From Oscillospiraceae bacterium (lineage in GTDB: Bacteria; Bacillota; Clostridia; Christensenellales; Aristaeellaceae), in assembly GCA_031282605.1 (NCBI GenBank), contig JAITDK010000275.1, positions 1-13,806 of the forward strand: a stretch of 13,806 nt of DNA. The letters are read 5' to 3'. The notes below the pieces were generated by a model. It was not told the origin of the DNA. It was given only the letters and a program-made list of their open reading frames with translations, and did not search any database. Positions 6,225 to 13,782 of this stretch are shown one piece after another. The translations under genes and the position numbers were made by a program. Every line of letters starts with the position of its first letter. Position 1 is the first letter of the stretch.

Positions 6225-7838
6225 ATGACCCGAACCATACGCTTGTTATGTGCGCTGTTGACCGCTTCAATGCTGCTGGCAGGGTTCGGCGGCGCCGCGT
6301 CGGCCGAACAACCCAAGCAGGTAACGCTGGAATTCCTGGCGCCGTCGCCTGTCTCGCAGGTGAACGATATGGACGCTGTGCTCGCCAAGGTATACGAGCA
6401 AACTGACCCAACCCTGAACGTTCGCATCAACTACACATTCACCACGTTTGACGATATCGGTCAAAAGGCTTCGCTGAAGATGTCCTCCGGCGAGCCGCTG
6501 GATTTCGTGTTCGTCGCGCAGTGGACGACGCCCTCGCTGGCGCAGATGGTCTCCAAGGGACTGCTCGTCAACCTGGACACCTACATTGAATCGGGCGAAT
6601 ACCCCGGCCTGGCTCAATACTTCACCGGAGACCTGCGCGATAACAACGCCGTAACCGACGCGGCAGGCGAAACGCATCTGTACGCGCTGCCCTTCACAAA
6701 CGCGTATTCGGGCGGCGGCGCGATCTATTACCGCAAGGATCTGGCGGACAAGTACGGCGTAGAGATCAGCGACTACGACAGTCTGACCGCGTTCTTCGAC
6801 GCGATCCTCGAGAATGAGCCGGGCGTTGCGCCGTTCAGCTTCCTAGGATCGACGGACAGCATAAACGGCACGATCGCCGATCTATACCGCAGCGAGGCTT
6901 ATACCAGCCAACATAACAACTTCCTGGTCAGCGACGTATCCATCGTCATCGGCGAAGATGGTAAGGCCTACGCCTCCAGGCAGGTGTTCCCCGAACTGGA
7001 TCCTGAATACTGGTCGCGCCTGCCGGACTATCGCAAGGCGGAGGATCCGCTGCTCAGCTACAAACTGGCGCGCGAGTGGTACGAGAAGGGCTATCTTGAA
7101 AGCGATCTGCTATCCCAGAAGGATTATGAGGGTCAGTTCATGGCGGGACGCGCCGCGTCGTTCCCGCGCGCCGCTGATACGTACATGGATACGGTCGCGC
7201 GTTTCAAGACCGCCATGCCAGACGCCGAACTGGGCTTGTTCATGACCGAACTGGGCATTCGTCACGGCGTGGATAAGGCCTCCGGCTCAGACTTCCGCGC
7301 GTGGAACTTCGGCGCGATCCCGACCACTTCCAAGAACATTGACCGCACAGTCGGCTTCCTCAACTGGATATTTGAGGATCCCGCGAACCATGATCTGTTG
7401 GAACTGGGCATCGAGGGCAAACACTGGATCGCGGTTGGCGAGCATCAGTACTCATATCCCGAAGGGATAGACCTCAGCCAGAATTACAACTTCTACGGCT
7501 ACGTGCTGACGTGGAACCCGCTGCTGGTGCGCGACCACGCGGATACCCCGGCGTTCATCTCCGAGATATATCAGAAGATGCGCGATCCGAACTTCTATTA
7601 CAAGCGTGCCGACGCGGGCTTCACGTTCGTGACCGACACGATCAAGACGGAAGTCGCCAAGATCAACGACCTTAAATCCCTCAAGCGCGCTGTGGAGAAC
7701 GGCGTTGTGGAGGATTACGAGGGCGAGATGACGAAGATACAGGCGCAATATGAAGCCGCGGGATACTGGGTAGTCGTCGAGGAGATGGAACGCCAGTTCA
7801 ACGAATTCCTGCTTGAGAACCCGTATACGGGGCAATAA
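6225..7838 (+). CDS. Extracellular solute-binding protein, DUF3502-like (LplA/YtcQ type)
   Basis: A 537-residue secreted binding protein that should capture the substrate for the two upstream permeases. Residues 1-27 form a signal peptide (basic start, hydrophobic core, AASA before Glu28), indicating signal peptidase I cleavage. The usual lipobox cysteine is absent: where LAGC would be expected the sequence is LAGF. The mature part has the large two-lobe SBP look, and the last about 60 residues (coil with AQYEAAGYWVVVEEMERQFNEFL) resemble DUF3502, found in LplA/YtcQ proteins imported with COG4209/COG0395 permeases. The start is the ATG at 6225, with GAGGAGG 7 nt upstream; an in-frame ATG at 6192 has no such site. 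A strong hairpin follows the stop codon. Confidence 0.92.
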   Translation: MTRTIRLLCALLTASMLLAGFGGAASAEQPKQVTLEFLAPSPVSQVNDMDAVLAKVYEQTDPTLNVRINYTFTTFDDIGQKASLKMSSGEPLDFVFVAQWTTPSLAQMVSKGLLVNLDTYIESGEYPGLAQYFTGDLRDNNAVTDAAGETHLYALPFTNAYSGGGAIYYRKDLADKYGVEISDYDSLTAFFDAILENEPGVAPFSFLGSTDSINGTIADLYRSEAYTSQHNNFLVSDVSIVIGEDGKAYASRQVFPELDPEYWSRLPDYRKAEDPLLSYKLAREWYEKGYLESDLLSQKDYEGQFMAGRAASFPRAADTYMDTVARFKTAMPDAELGLFMTELGIRHGVDKASGSDFRAWNFGAIPTTSKNIDRTVGFLNWIFEDPANHDLLELGIEGKHWIAVGEHQYSYPEGIDLSQNYNFYGYVLTWNPLLVRDHADTPAFISEIYQKMRDPNFYYKRADAGFTFVTDTIKTEVAKINDLKSLKRAVENGVVEDYEGEMTKIQAQYEAAGYWVVVEEMERQFNEFLLENPYTGQ

Positions 7839-7885
7839 CCTAGGCATAGGCCTATTTACATCCCACGCCGTACACCACGCCAGCC

Positions 7886-7910
7886 AAAGGGGGATCGCCG
7901 ATCCCCCTTT
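7886..7910 (+). terminator. Intra-operon hairpin (partial terminator or mRNA-stabilising stem)
   Basis: A perfect 11-bp stem, AAAGGGGGATC (7886-7896) with GATCCCCCTTT (7900-7910) around a 3-nt loop, lies between the binding-protein gene and the activase gene. It is followed by only CAACTC, not a U-tract, so read-through is likely. Such stems usually lower downstream expression and protect the upstream SBP message. Confidence 0.7.
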
Positions 7911-7935
7911 CAACTCGTCCATAGGAGGCCGCTAA

Positions 7936-8817
7936 ATGGGCATCGTAACAGAAATTCAACGCTTCTCCCTAAACGATGGGCCGGGCATCCGCACGACCGT
8001 ATTTCTGAAGGGCTGCGATATGCGCTGCGCCTGGTGCCACAACCCGGAGACGTGCGAAACCTCGCGTCAGATGATGATCTACCCCGAGAGGTGTATCGGC
8101 TGCGGCGCGTGCGTCCGGTTCGACGAGGCGAAGTCGCGGCCTGGGTTACCGCCGCCGCGCGAGTTACTGCAGCTTGGCGACGCGGACGGATGCTTCTCCG
8201 GCGCGCTGCGCGTTGCAGGCCATGAGATGACAGCCTCGGCCGTCATGGAGGAGATCATACAGGACTGCGCGTATTATGAAACCTCCGGCGGCGGCGTTAC
8301 GATATCGGGCGGCGAGGCTATGACTCAGCCAGACTTCGTGAAAGAGCTGCTCACGCTGTGCCGCGAGCGCGGCGTTCAGGGCGCGGTCGAGACGAACCTT
8401 GCGTATTCGTTCGACCGCCTTGAGGCGCTGGCCGGCCTGATCGACCTGGTAATGGCGGACATAAAGATATTTGACGCCGCGTCGCACCGCAAATGGACTG
8501 GCGTTAGCAACGAACGTATCTTGCAAAACGTCAAATCATTGCGGACGCTGAACGTACCCGTTATACTGCGTACCCCGGTAATACCCGGCGTCAATGATAA
8601 CGATGAAGAAATCACCGCGATCAGCCGCTATATCGCCTGCCATGTCCCGAATCTGATGTATTATGAACTGCTCAACTTCAACCCGCTGGGAGACTCCAAG
8701 TACCGCGCCCTGGGTTTGGATAACCCGTTCGCGCAAACGCGTCCGCTGCCCGCCGAGGATATAGAACGTCTCGCGGACGCGGCGCGGTCATGCGGCATAC
8801 CCGTACGGGTCGGGTGA
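7936..8817 (+). CDS. Glycyl-radical enzyme activating protein (radical SAM)
   Basis: A 293-residue cytoplasmic radical SAM enzyme that should install the glycyl radical on the enzyme encoded next. The N-terminus has the GRE-activase signature NDGPGIRTTVFLKGC, and the SAM-cluster motif CX3CX2C is at Cys27, Cys31, Cys34 (followed by HNPE). The SGGEAM motif that helps bind SAM is at about 124-129. The auxiliary ferredoxin-like insert is reduced: only Cys53, Cys56, Cys59 and then Cys86 (in GCFSGAL, where CPxGAL is usual) remain. Two-cluster activases have eight cysteines there. The four kept are those that would ligate a single [4Fe-4S] cluster (inference from ferredoxin topology). The ATG has TAGGAGG 8 nt upstream; the stop lies 11 nt before the GRE start codon. 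Confidence 0.94.
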   Translation: MGIVTEIQRFSLNDGPGIRTTVFLKGCDMRCAWCHNPETCETSRQMMIYPERCIGCGACVRFDEAKSRPGLPPPRELLQLGDADGCFSGALRVAGHEMTASAVMEEIIQDCAYYETSGGGVTISGGEAMTQPDFVKELLTLCRERGVQGAVETNLAYSFDRLEALAGLIDLVMADIKIFDAASHRKWTGVSNERILQNVKSLRTLNVPVILRTPVIPGVNDNDEEITAISRYIACHVPNLMYYELLNFNPLGDSKYRALGLDNPFAQTRPLPAEDIERLADAARSCGIPVRVG

Positions 8818-8828
8818 GGAGGATTGTT

Positions 8829-11021
8829 ATGAGAGATAGAGTAAACCAATTGCCGACGGACGCGCCGATGGATTACCGCGCGCGCATGGCGATACTTCGC
8901 GAACGCAAGTTGGAGGACACGCAGGACAAACTGCGCGAGCTGGGTCCCGTCAATAGCGACGATCACGGCACCATCGCGCCGCCGCCGGGGTTCGACGAGG
9001 CGTTCCGGAACGCTATATACAGCAACCATCCCAATGGATCGTGGTATGGTTACGACGGCTACAGCGAGAACTTTTACAGACTAATGGATCTCTATCCGGC
9101 GTTCATCGACCCATGCGACGCCTTTCCTTGCAGGGAGATGGCGTACCTGGGCAGCTTCCGTCCGCCGCGCGGATTCCTGCCCGAAGCGCCGTACGATCAC
9201 CTCAAGCCGACGCAGGAACAGTACGATATCGTGCACGGCATAGGGGCGCAGCAGCATTTCGGGATAGATTATACGATCGGGCTGACGCTGGGATGGGGCG
9301 GCTTGCTGGAGAAGATTGACGCGTACCGGCGGCGCAATCCCGGGCATGACGATTTCTACGACGCGCATGTCAAGACGATCAGAGGCATCCAGCAATGGAT
9401 GAAGCATGCGCTTGAGGCGATCGACGCCGCGTTAGTCCGCGAGACTCATCCCGTATTGATCGCCAACCTCAAACAGATGCGCGAGTGCACCGAACACCTG
9501 CTTGACGGCGCGCCGCGGACGCTGCGCGAGGCGTGCAATTGGATATGCTGGTTCAAGATGGCCAGCCGCACCTATAACGGCGACGGGGCGGGCGGTCAGC
9601 TCGACGAGTTGCTGCGGCCATACTACGAGGCCGATCTCGCGGCGGGACGCGTCACGCGCGACGAGGCGGTATTCTATATCTCCTGCCTGTTGCTGAGCGA
9701 TCCGCATTACTATCAAGTCGGCGGGTTGACGGCTGACGGGCGGGACATGATCACATACTTCTCATACATGGTGCTGGAAGCCGCCGACTGGCTGGACTCG
9801 TCGTGCAACATAACGGTGCGCGTGCACGAGGGCATGGATCGCGCGTTCCTCAAAAAGAGCGTCGAATACCTGTTCAAGAACAAGAACGGCTGGCCGCGCT
9901 TCTCGGGCGACGACGCCCTTACGGAAGGGTTCATGCGCCTGGGGTACACGAAGGAACTGGCGGTGAAACGCGTCGCGGTCGGCTGCCACTGGATGAGTCT
10001 GCCCGGTCTGGAGTACACGCTCAACGACTGCGTCAAGACGAACAACACCCGCATATTCGAGGTGGCGCTGAACGAGATGCGCCATGACGGCCAGCCGCCC
10101 AGCGTCGAACGGCTGTGGGGCATATTCACGCGGCACACCCAGCGCTGCGTCGAGACGACGACCGAGGGCATCCGGTTCCACATTAAGAATCAATGGAGGA
10201 ACTCGCCTGAACTAGCGCTGAACCTGCTAAGCCACGGCCCGATTGAGAAGGGTCTGGATATGTCGGGAGGCGGCGCGGAGTATTACAACATGTGCATCGA
10301 CGGCACGGGTATCGCGACAGTGGCGGATTCGTTCGCGGCCTTGGAGCAGCGTATCGAGCGGGAAGGCCGGCTCTCGTGGACGCAGGTTTACGCGGCGCTG
10401 GATTCTGATTTCGGTGGAGCGGACGGTGAATACATACGGCGGATGCTGGCCGAATCCAACCGGTATGGCGGCGGAGGCACGGCGGCTGATCATTGGGCGG
10501 AGCGGATATCGCTGCACTTCACCGAGTGCGTGACCGCTCAGTCCGACGGCGAACTGAAGTTCGTGCCCGGTTGGTTTAGCTGGTCCAACACGATACCGAT
10601 GGGGAAGGCAGTCGGCGCGACCCCGAACGGACGCAAGGCTAGCGCGCCCATCAGCCACGGCGCGAACCCCCACCCTGGATTCCGCCATGACGGCGCGCTG
10701 ACCGCTATGAGCAACGCTATATGCGCGATTCAACCCGGCTATGGCAACACCGCGCCGATCCAGCTGGAGCTTGACCCTGGCATGGCGCGCGGCGACGAAG
10801 CCGTATTGAAGATAGTGGACTATATCCGCGCCATAATGAAGCAGGGCGCGACGCTGCTCAACATCAACATCATCGACGCCGGAAGGATCCTTGAGGCCGA
10901 CAAGAATCCGGCGCTCTATCCCGACCTGGTCGTGCGCGTGACGGGATTCACCGCGTATTTCTGTATGCTGACTAAGGAATTCCGGCAGTTGGTCGTCGAA
11001 CGTATCCTTAAGGCGAGTTAA
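8829..11021 (+). CDS. Pyruvate formate-lyase/glycerol dehydratase-family glycyl radical enzyme, unknown substrate
   Basis: A 730-residue glycyl radical enzyme. The C-terminal radical loop is VVRVTGFTAYF with Gly706 as the radical residue (consensus RVSGY). The active-site cysteine is Cys386 in AVGCHWMSLPG, where characterised dehydratases, C-N and C-S lyases and aryl-acetate decarboxylases have GCVE; the glutamate base is replaced by Trp388 and His387 follows the cysteine. Other family blocks are kept: VGGLTADGRD (297-306), ITVRVHEGM (328-336), GATPNGRKASAPIS (596-609) and DKNPALYPDLVVRV (691-704). PFL itself has two adjacent cysteines, absent here. The start ATG follows GAGGAGG. The gene is directly downstream of its activase and downstream of an oligosaccharide-type importer, so the substrate probably enters through that importer. 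The reaction is unknown; a lyase, dehydratase or isomerase on a carbohydrate derivative is possible. Confidence 0.95.
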   Translation: MRDRVNQLPTDAPMDYRARMAILRERKLEDTQDKLRELGPVNSDDHGTIAPPPGFDEAFRNAIYSNHPNGSWYGYDGYSENFYRLMDLYPAFIDPCDAFPCREMAYLGSFRPPRGFLPEAPYDHLKPTQEQYDIVHGIGAQQHFGIDYTIGLTLGWGGLLEKIDAYRRRNPGHDDFYDAHVKTIRGIQQWMKHALEAIDAALVRETHPVLIANLKQMRECTEHLLDGAPRTLREACNWICWFKMASRTYNGDGAGGQLDELLRPYYEADLAAGRVTRDEAVFYISCLLLSDPHYYQVGGLTADGRDMITYFSYMVLEAADWLDSSCNITVRVHEGMDRAFLKKSVEYLFKNKNGWPRFSGDDALTEGFMRLGYTKELAVKRVAVGCHWMSLPGLEYTLNDCVKTNNTRIFEVALNEMRHDGQPPSVERLWGIFTRHTQRCVETTTEGIRFHIKNQWRNSPELALNLLSHGPIEKGLDMSGGGAEYYNMCIDGTGIATVADSFAALEQRIEREGRLSWTQVYAALDSDFGGADGEYIRRMLAESNRYGGGGTAADHWAERISLHFTECVTAQSDGELKFVPGWFSWSNTIPMGKAVGATPNGRKASAPISHGANPHPGFRHDGALTAMSNAICAIQPGYGNTAPIQLELDPGMARGDEAVLKIVDYIRAIMKQGATLLNINIIDAGRILEADKNPALYPDLVVRVTGFTAYFCMLTKEFRQLVVERILKAS

Positions 11022-11033
11022 CGAAAGGAACCG

Positions 11034-13337
11034 ATGATGCGAGGCGGACGCGACGCTCCAGGCGTGTTGAACAGTCTGCGATTCTTCGCGAGGCGTTTCG
11101 GACGCCGGAGCGCTATGATTCGCGCGCTGATCTATTCGCTCGCGCTAGGCGTCGCGCTGCCGAGCCTTCTGACCGCCGCGCTGTTCAGCGTGTTTTCGGC
11201 GTATACGGCGCGGCAGACGGTGCAGGTTGCGCGGCAGAGTCTGCATCAGGCTGCGGAATCGATCGACATAACACTGCGCGCGCTCTACCGCCAGATGGAG
11301 CGCGAGTACCGCACTAACTCCACTATCATAATGGGCATGGAGTCGAACCACATGACCCCGATCGAGTATGCTCAGGTATTCAAGACGCTCGGCGACATCG
11401 TGTATTCGAACGAACTGTTCGACTCCGCGTGCGTGTACAACCTGCTAACGGACAGCGTATTCTCGTCGATCGGCGTAATGCAGCGTTCGGATCGGTTCTA
11501 CGACGCGGGTCTGATGGATCTGCTGCGCGCACACGCCTCGAGGCCTGACGCGGCCACCGTTCACGCCGCGTACCCCAGGCGTCTGGTGTATACATATGGC
11601 ACGACGAAGCATGACCTGAACGCAGTCACGTTCGTGTTCGGCGAACCCCAGCAATCCGCGCTGGCGTTCAACCTGAATCTTCAGAATCTGCAGGCGATAT
11701 TGACAGCCGGCAGCTCCGACCCGACGGTGCGGTCGATGATATTGAGCGCGGACGGCGTCGTTATCTCTGATACCGAAACCAGGCATGTGTTCTCCGACAT
11801 GTCCGGCGAGGCGTTTTTCGAGCGTATGCGCGGCGGCGAGGAACCTCGCGGCAACTTCACGGCGTCAATCGGCGGGCGTGAGGCCATCGTGATATACGAG
11901 AGGTTCAGCCAGTTCACGGGGCTTGACTGGCTCATCGCGCAGGTGTATGACACGGGCGCGTTGTCGGCGGGGCTGCGTGATATATTGGGCGTGGTACTGT
12001 TGGCCAGTATACTGGTTACGACGCTGCTGGCGTTCGGACTGATGGCGGCGATGGGTTTGCTGCTCGTACCAGTCGGGCGGATGCTGCGCATGACCGGAGG
12101 GGACGCGCCGCAGCATGACGCGTACGTCAACGAATTCACTTACCTGGAACAGTCCATTCAGTCGCTGTCGGAGAGAGTCGAGACGTTCAGCCGGGTGGAT
12201 CTGCCGAGGCTGAGGGATTTCTTCCTGTTGAATCTGATGCTGGACGGGCCTGGCCCGGCGTTCGACGCGCAGTGTAAACGCTTCGGGTTGGAACCGGACA
12301 TGCGCGTCGCCGTAGGGCTGATGCGTCCGTCGTCCGGCGAAGACGCCAATGACGCGGCGAGGCGCACCGTGTCATCCATTCTGCTGAATCATCCAGGCGG
12401 TATACTGCTGGAAGAATCCGTCGGCGGGATGATATGCTGCCTGCTGAGGGAGGATGAGCCTGGAAAATTTATTCAACTCGGCTATGGCGTAACGGCGGGG
12501 ATCAGTCCCATGTTTCCGCTGCGTGAACTGCGTGACGCTTATCAATCCGCGTACACCGCGCTGGAGTATATATTCTTATGGCCGCGGTCAGCACGAAGCG
12601 GGACCGTACCGGCAGAACCCCGAAGGAGCTCTTTCCTGTCTGACCCGAGCGCGGTAATTCATTATGAAGACATCGCGCAGCGCGAGAACGCCGAATACTA
12701 TTACCCGCGCGCGCTTGAGAAGGCGCTATTGCAGCAGATTAGAAGCGGCGCGGACGCGTCGGATCTGTTGGGGAGCTTTTTTGAGGCTGTCCGCGAGATG
12801 TCGGTGCAGCAAGCGAAACTGGCGTTGCGTCAACTATTATTGGCGCTGCTTTCGCTTTTCCCTGAAGGCGAGAGCGGCTCGGTGCAAGCCGGAGCGCTCT
12901 CACGCATGAACGCGCTGCTGTCACTGCCCACGCTGGATGAGGCTCGCGATTGGTTTGACCTGCTGGTCGGAAGGTTGCTGGACGCGCAGCACAGCCGCCG
13001 CGACGAACGGCTAAGCGAGCTGGCGCGGCGGATCAAGGAGATCGTGCGCGCGTCATACGGGGATTGCGCGCTGTCGGTGGAAGGGATCGCGGAAAAGGTC
13101 GGCCTGTCGCCAAACTATGTGCGCAAGTTATTCAAGGATGTAGAGGGCGTGACGCTGTCCCGGTGCATCCAGGATATAAGGCTGGCGGAGGCGGCTCGGC
13201 TGTTATCGACAACCGATTTGCCCGCTAACCGCATCGGCGCGCTGGTTGGTTTCCAGGAAGGGAGCTATTTCTACACGGCGTTCAAGCGCGCAATGCGCAG
13301 TACGCCGGATGAGTGGCGTAGGACGCATAGTCAATAA
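11034..13337 (+). CDS. Membrane-anchored AraC-family regulator with extracytoplasmic sensor
   Basis: A 767-residue one-component regulator. A membrane helix at about residues 30-56 and a second at about 317-345 enclose an extracytoplasmic segment of about 260 residues that probably senses a ligand (Cache-like by arrangement, not confirmed). After the second helix come a HAMP-like or coiled linker (about 345-400), a cytoplasmic middle region, and a C-terminal AraC/XylS double helix-turn-helix at about 664-764. There, LSVEGIAEKVGLSPNYVRKLF is the first HTH and ANRIGALVGFQEGSYFYTAF the second. The architecture is common next to COG4209/COG0395 importers in Paenibacillus and Clostridia, where it activates the neighbouring transporter operon. 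ATGs at 11034 and 11037 are both possible (AAAGGA 4 or 7 nt upstream). It lies 12 bp after the GRE gene, so it is probably co-transcribed and autoregulated. Confidence 0.92.
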   Translation: MMRGGRDAPGVLNSLRFFARRFGRRSAMIRALIYSLALGVALPSLLTAALFSVFSAYTARQTVQVARQSLHQAAESIDITLRALYRQMEREYRTNSTIIMGMESNHMTPIEYAQVFKTLGDIVYSNELFDSACVYNLLTDSVFSSIGVMQRSDRFYDAGLMDLLRAHASRPDAATVHAAYPRRLVYTYGTTKHDLNAVTFVFGEPQQSALAFNLNLQNLQAILTAGSSDPTVRSMILSADGVVISDTETRHVFSDMSGEAFFERMRGGEEPRGNFTASIGGREAIVIYERFSQFTGLDWLIAQVYDTGALSAGLRDILGVVLLASILVTTLLAFGLMAAMGLLLVPVGRMLRMTGGDAPQHDAYVNEFTYLEQSIQSLSERVETFSRVDLPRLRDFFLLNLMLDGPGPAFDAQCKRFGLEPDMRVAVGLMRPSSGEDANDAARRTVSSILLNHPGGILLEESVGGMICCLLREDEPGKFIQLGYGVTAGISPMFPLRELRDAYQSAYTALEYIFLWPRSARSGTVPAEPRRSSFLSDPSAVIHYEDIAQRENAEYYYPRALEKALLQQIRSGADASDLLGSFFEAVREMSVQQAKLALRQLLLALLSLFPEGESGSVQAGALSRMNALLSLPTLDEARDWFDLLVGRLLDAQHSRRDERLSELARRIKEIVRASYGDCALSVEGIAEKVGLSPNYVRKLFKDVEGVTLSRCIQDIRLAEAARLLSTTDLPANRIGALVGFQEGSYFYTAFKRAMRSTPDEWRRTHSQ

Positions 13338-13593
13338 ACCCTGTTGTTCACATCGATGGGGTCTGTTCAAAAAAGATCGCGGCGGGAATTGGGGTGGATT
13401 TTTCATCCCCACAACGAGCATGGAGATCCGCTGACCGGAACAGCGACGCAGTTGCGGCGCAAAAGGCACAAAGCGCGAAGCGGGCGCGTTTGCGCAGAGT
13501 CCCGGAGGGATTCTCTCTTGCATAACCTATGCTGACGAACCGCTGCGGCGGGACGCTGTTCGATCTGCGGATCGAATGCGCTTTAAATTACTG

Positions 13594-13654
13594 GCGCCCC
13601 GCCACTATGATGTTAGTTGTCAACTTCTTTATAGCAGTTTTACTGGCGGGGCGC
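13594..13654. repeat. 11-bp perfect inverted repeat flanking an AT-richer core
   Basis: GCGCCCCGCCA (13594-13604) is the exact reverse complement of TGGCGGGGCGC (13644-13654), with 39 bp between them. The core is AT-rich compared with its surroundings. No transposase or target-site duplication was seen. Confidence 0.65.
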
Positions 13655-13658
13655 AGGG

Positions 13659-13700
13659 TGGAACGATGGAACGGTGGAACGAGAACGGGAACGGGGAACG
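13659..13700. repeat. GGAACG short tandem repeat
   Basis: Three 8-bp units TGGAACGA/G (13659-13682) run into three further GAACG copies (starting at 13683, 13689 and 13696). This is a degenerate microsatellite in non-coding sequence. Confidence 0.7.
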
Positions 13701-13715
13701 TCCCTGCGGGGAGCC

Positions 13716-13782
13716 TGGGACTCTGTCCCAGACCCTGCGAAGGGCTATCCGCCCTTTCGAATCCTGACCAGGCTTCGCCTGG
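13716..13782. repeat. Cluster of three small palindromes
   Basis: Three successive stem-loops are TGGGAC/GTCCCA (13716-13730, 3-nt loop), AAGGGC/GCCCTT (13740-13756, 5-nt loop) and CCAGGC/GCCTGG (13768-13782, 3-nt loop). The spacing and base composition look like a dispersed multi-hairpin intergenic element rather than a terminator, since no U-tract is present. Confidence 0.6.

Noticed and set aside
13338..13440. Terminator for the AraC gene (GGGGTG...CATCCCC near 13395-13417)
   Set aside because: The pairing is interrupted and no U-tract follows, so I do not call an intrinsic terminator.
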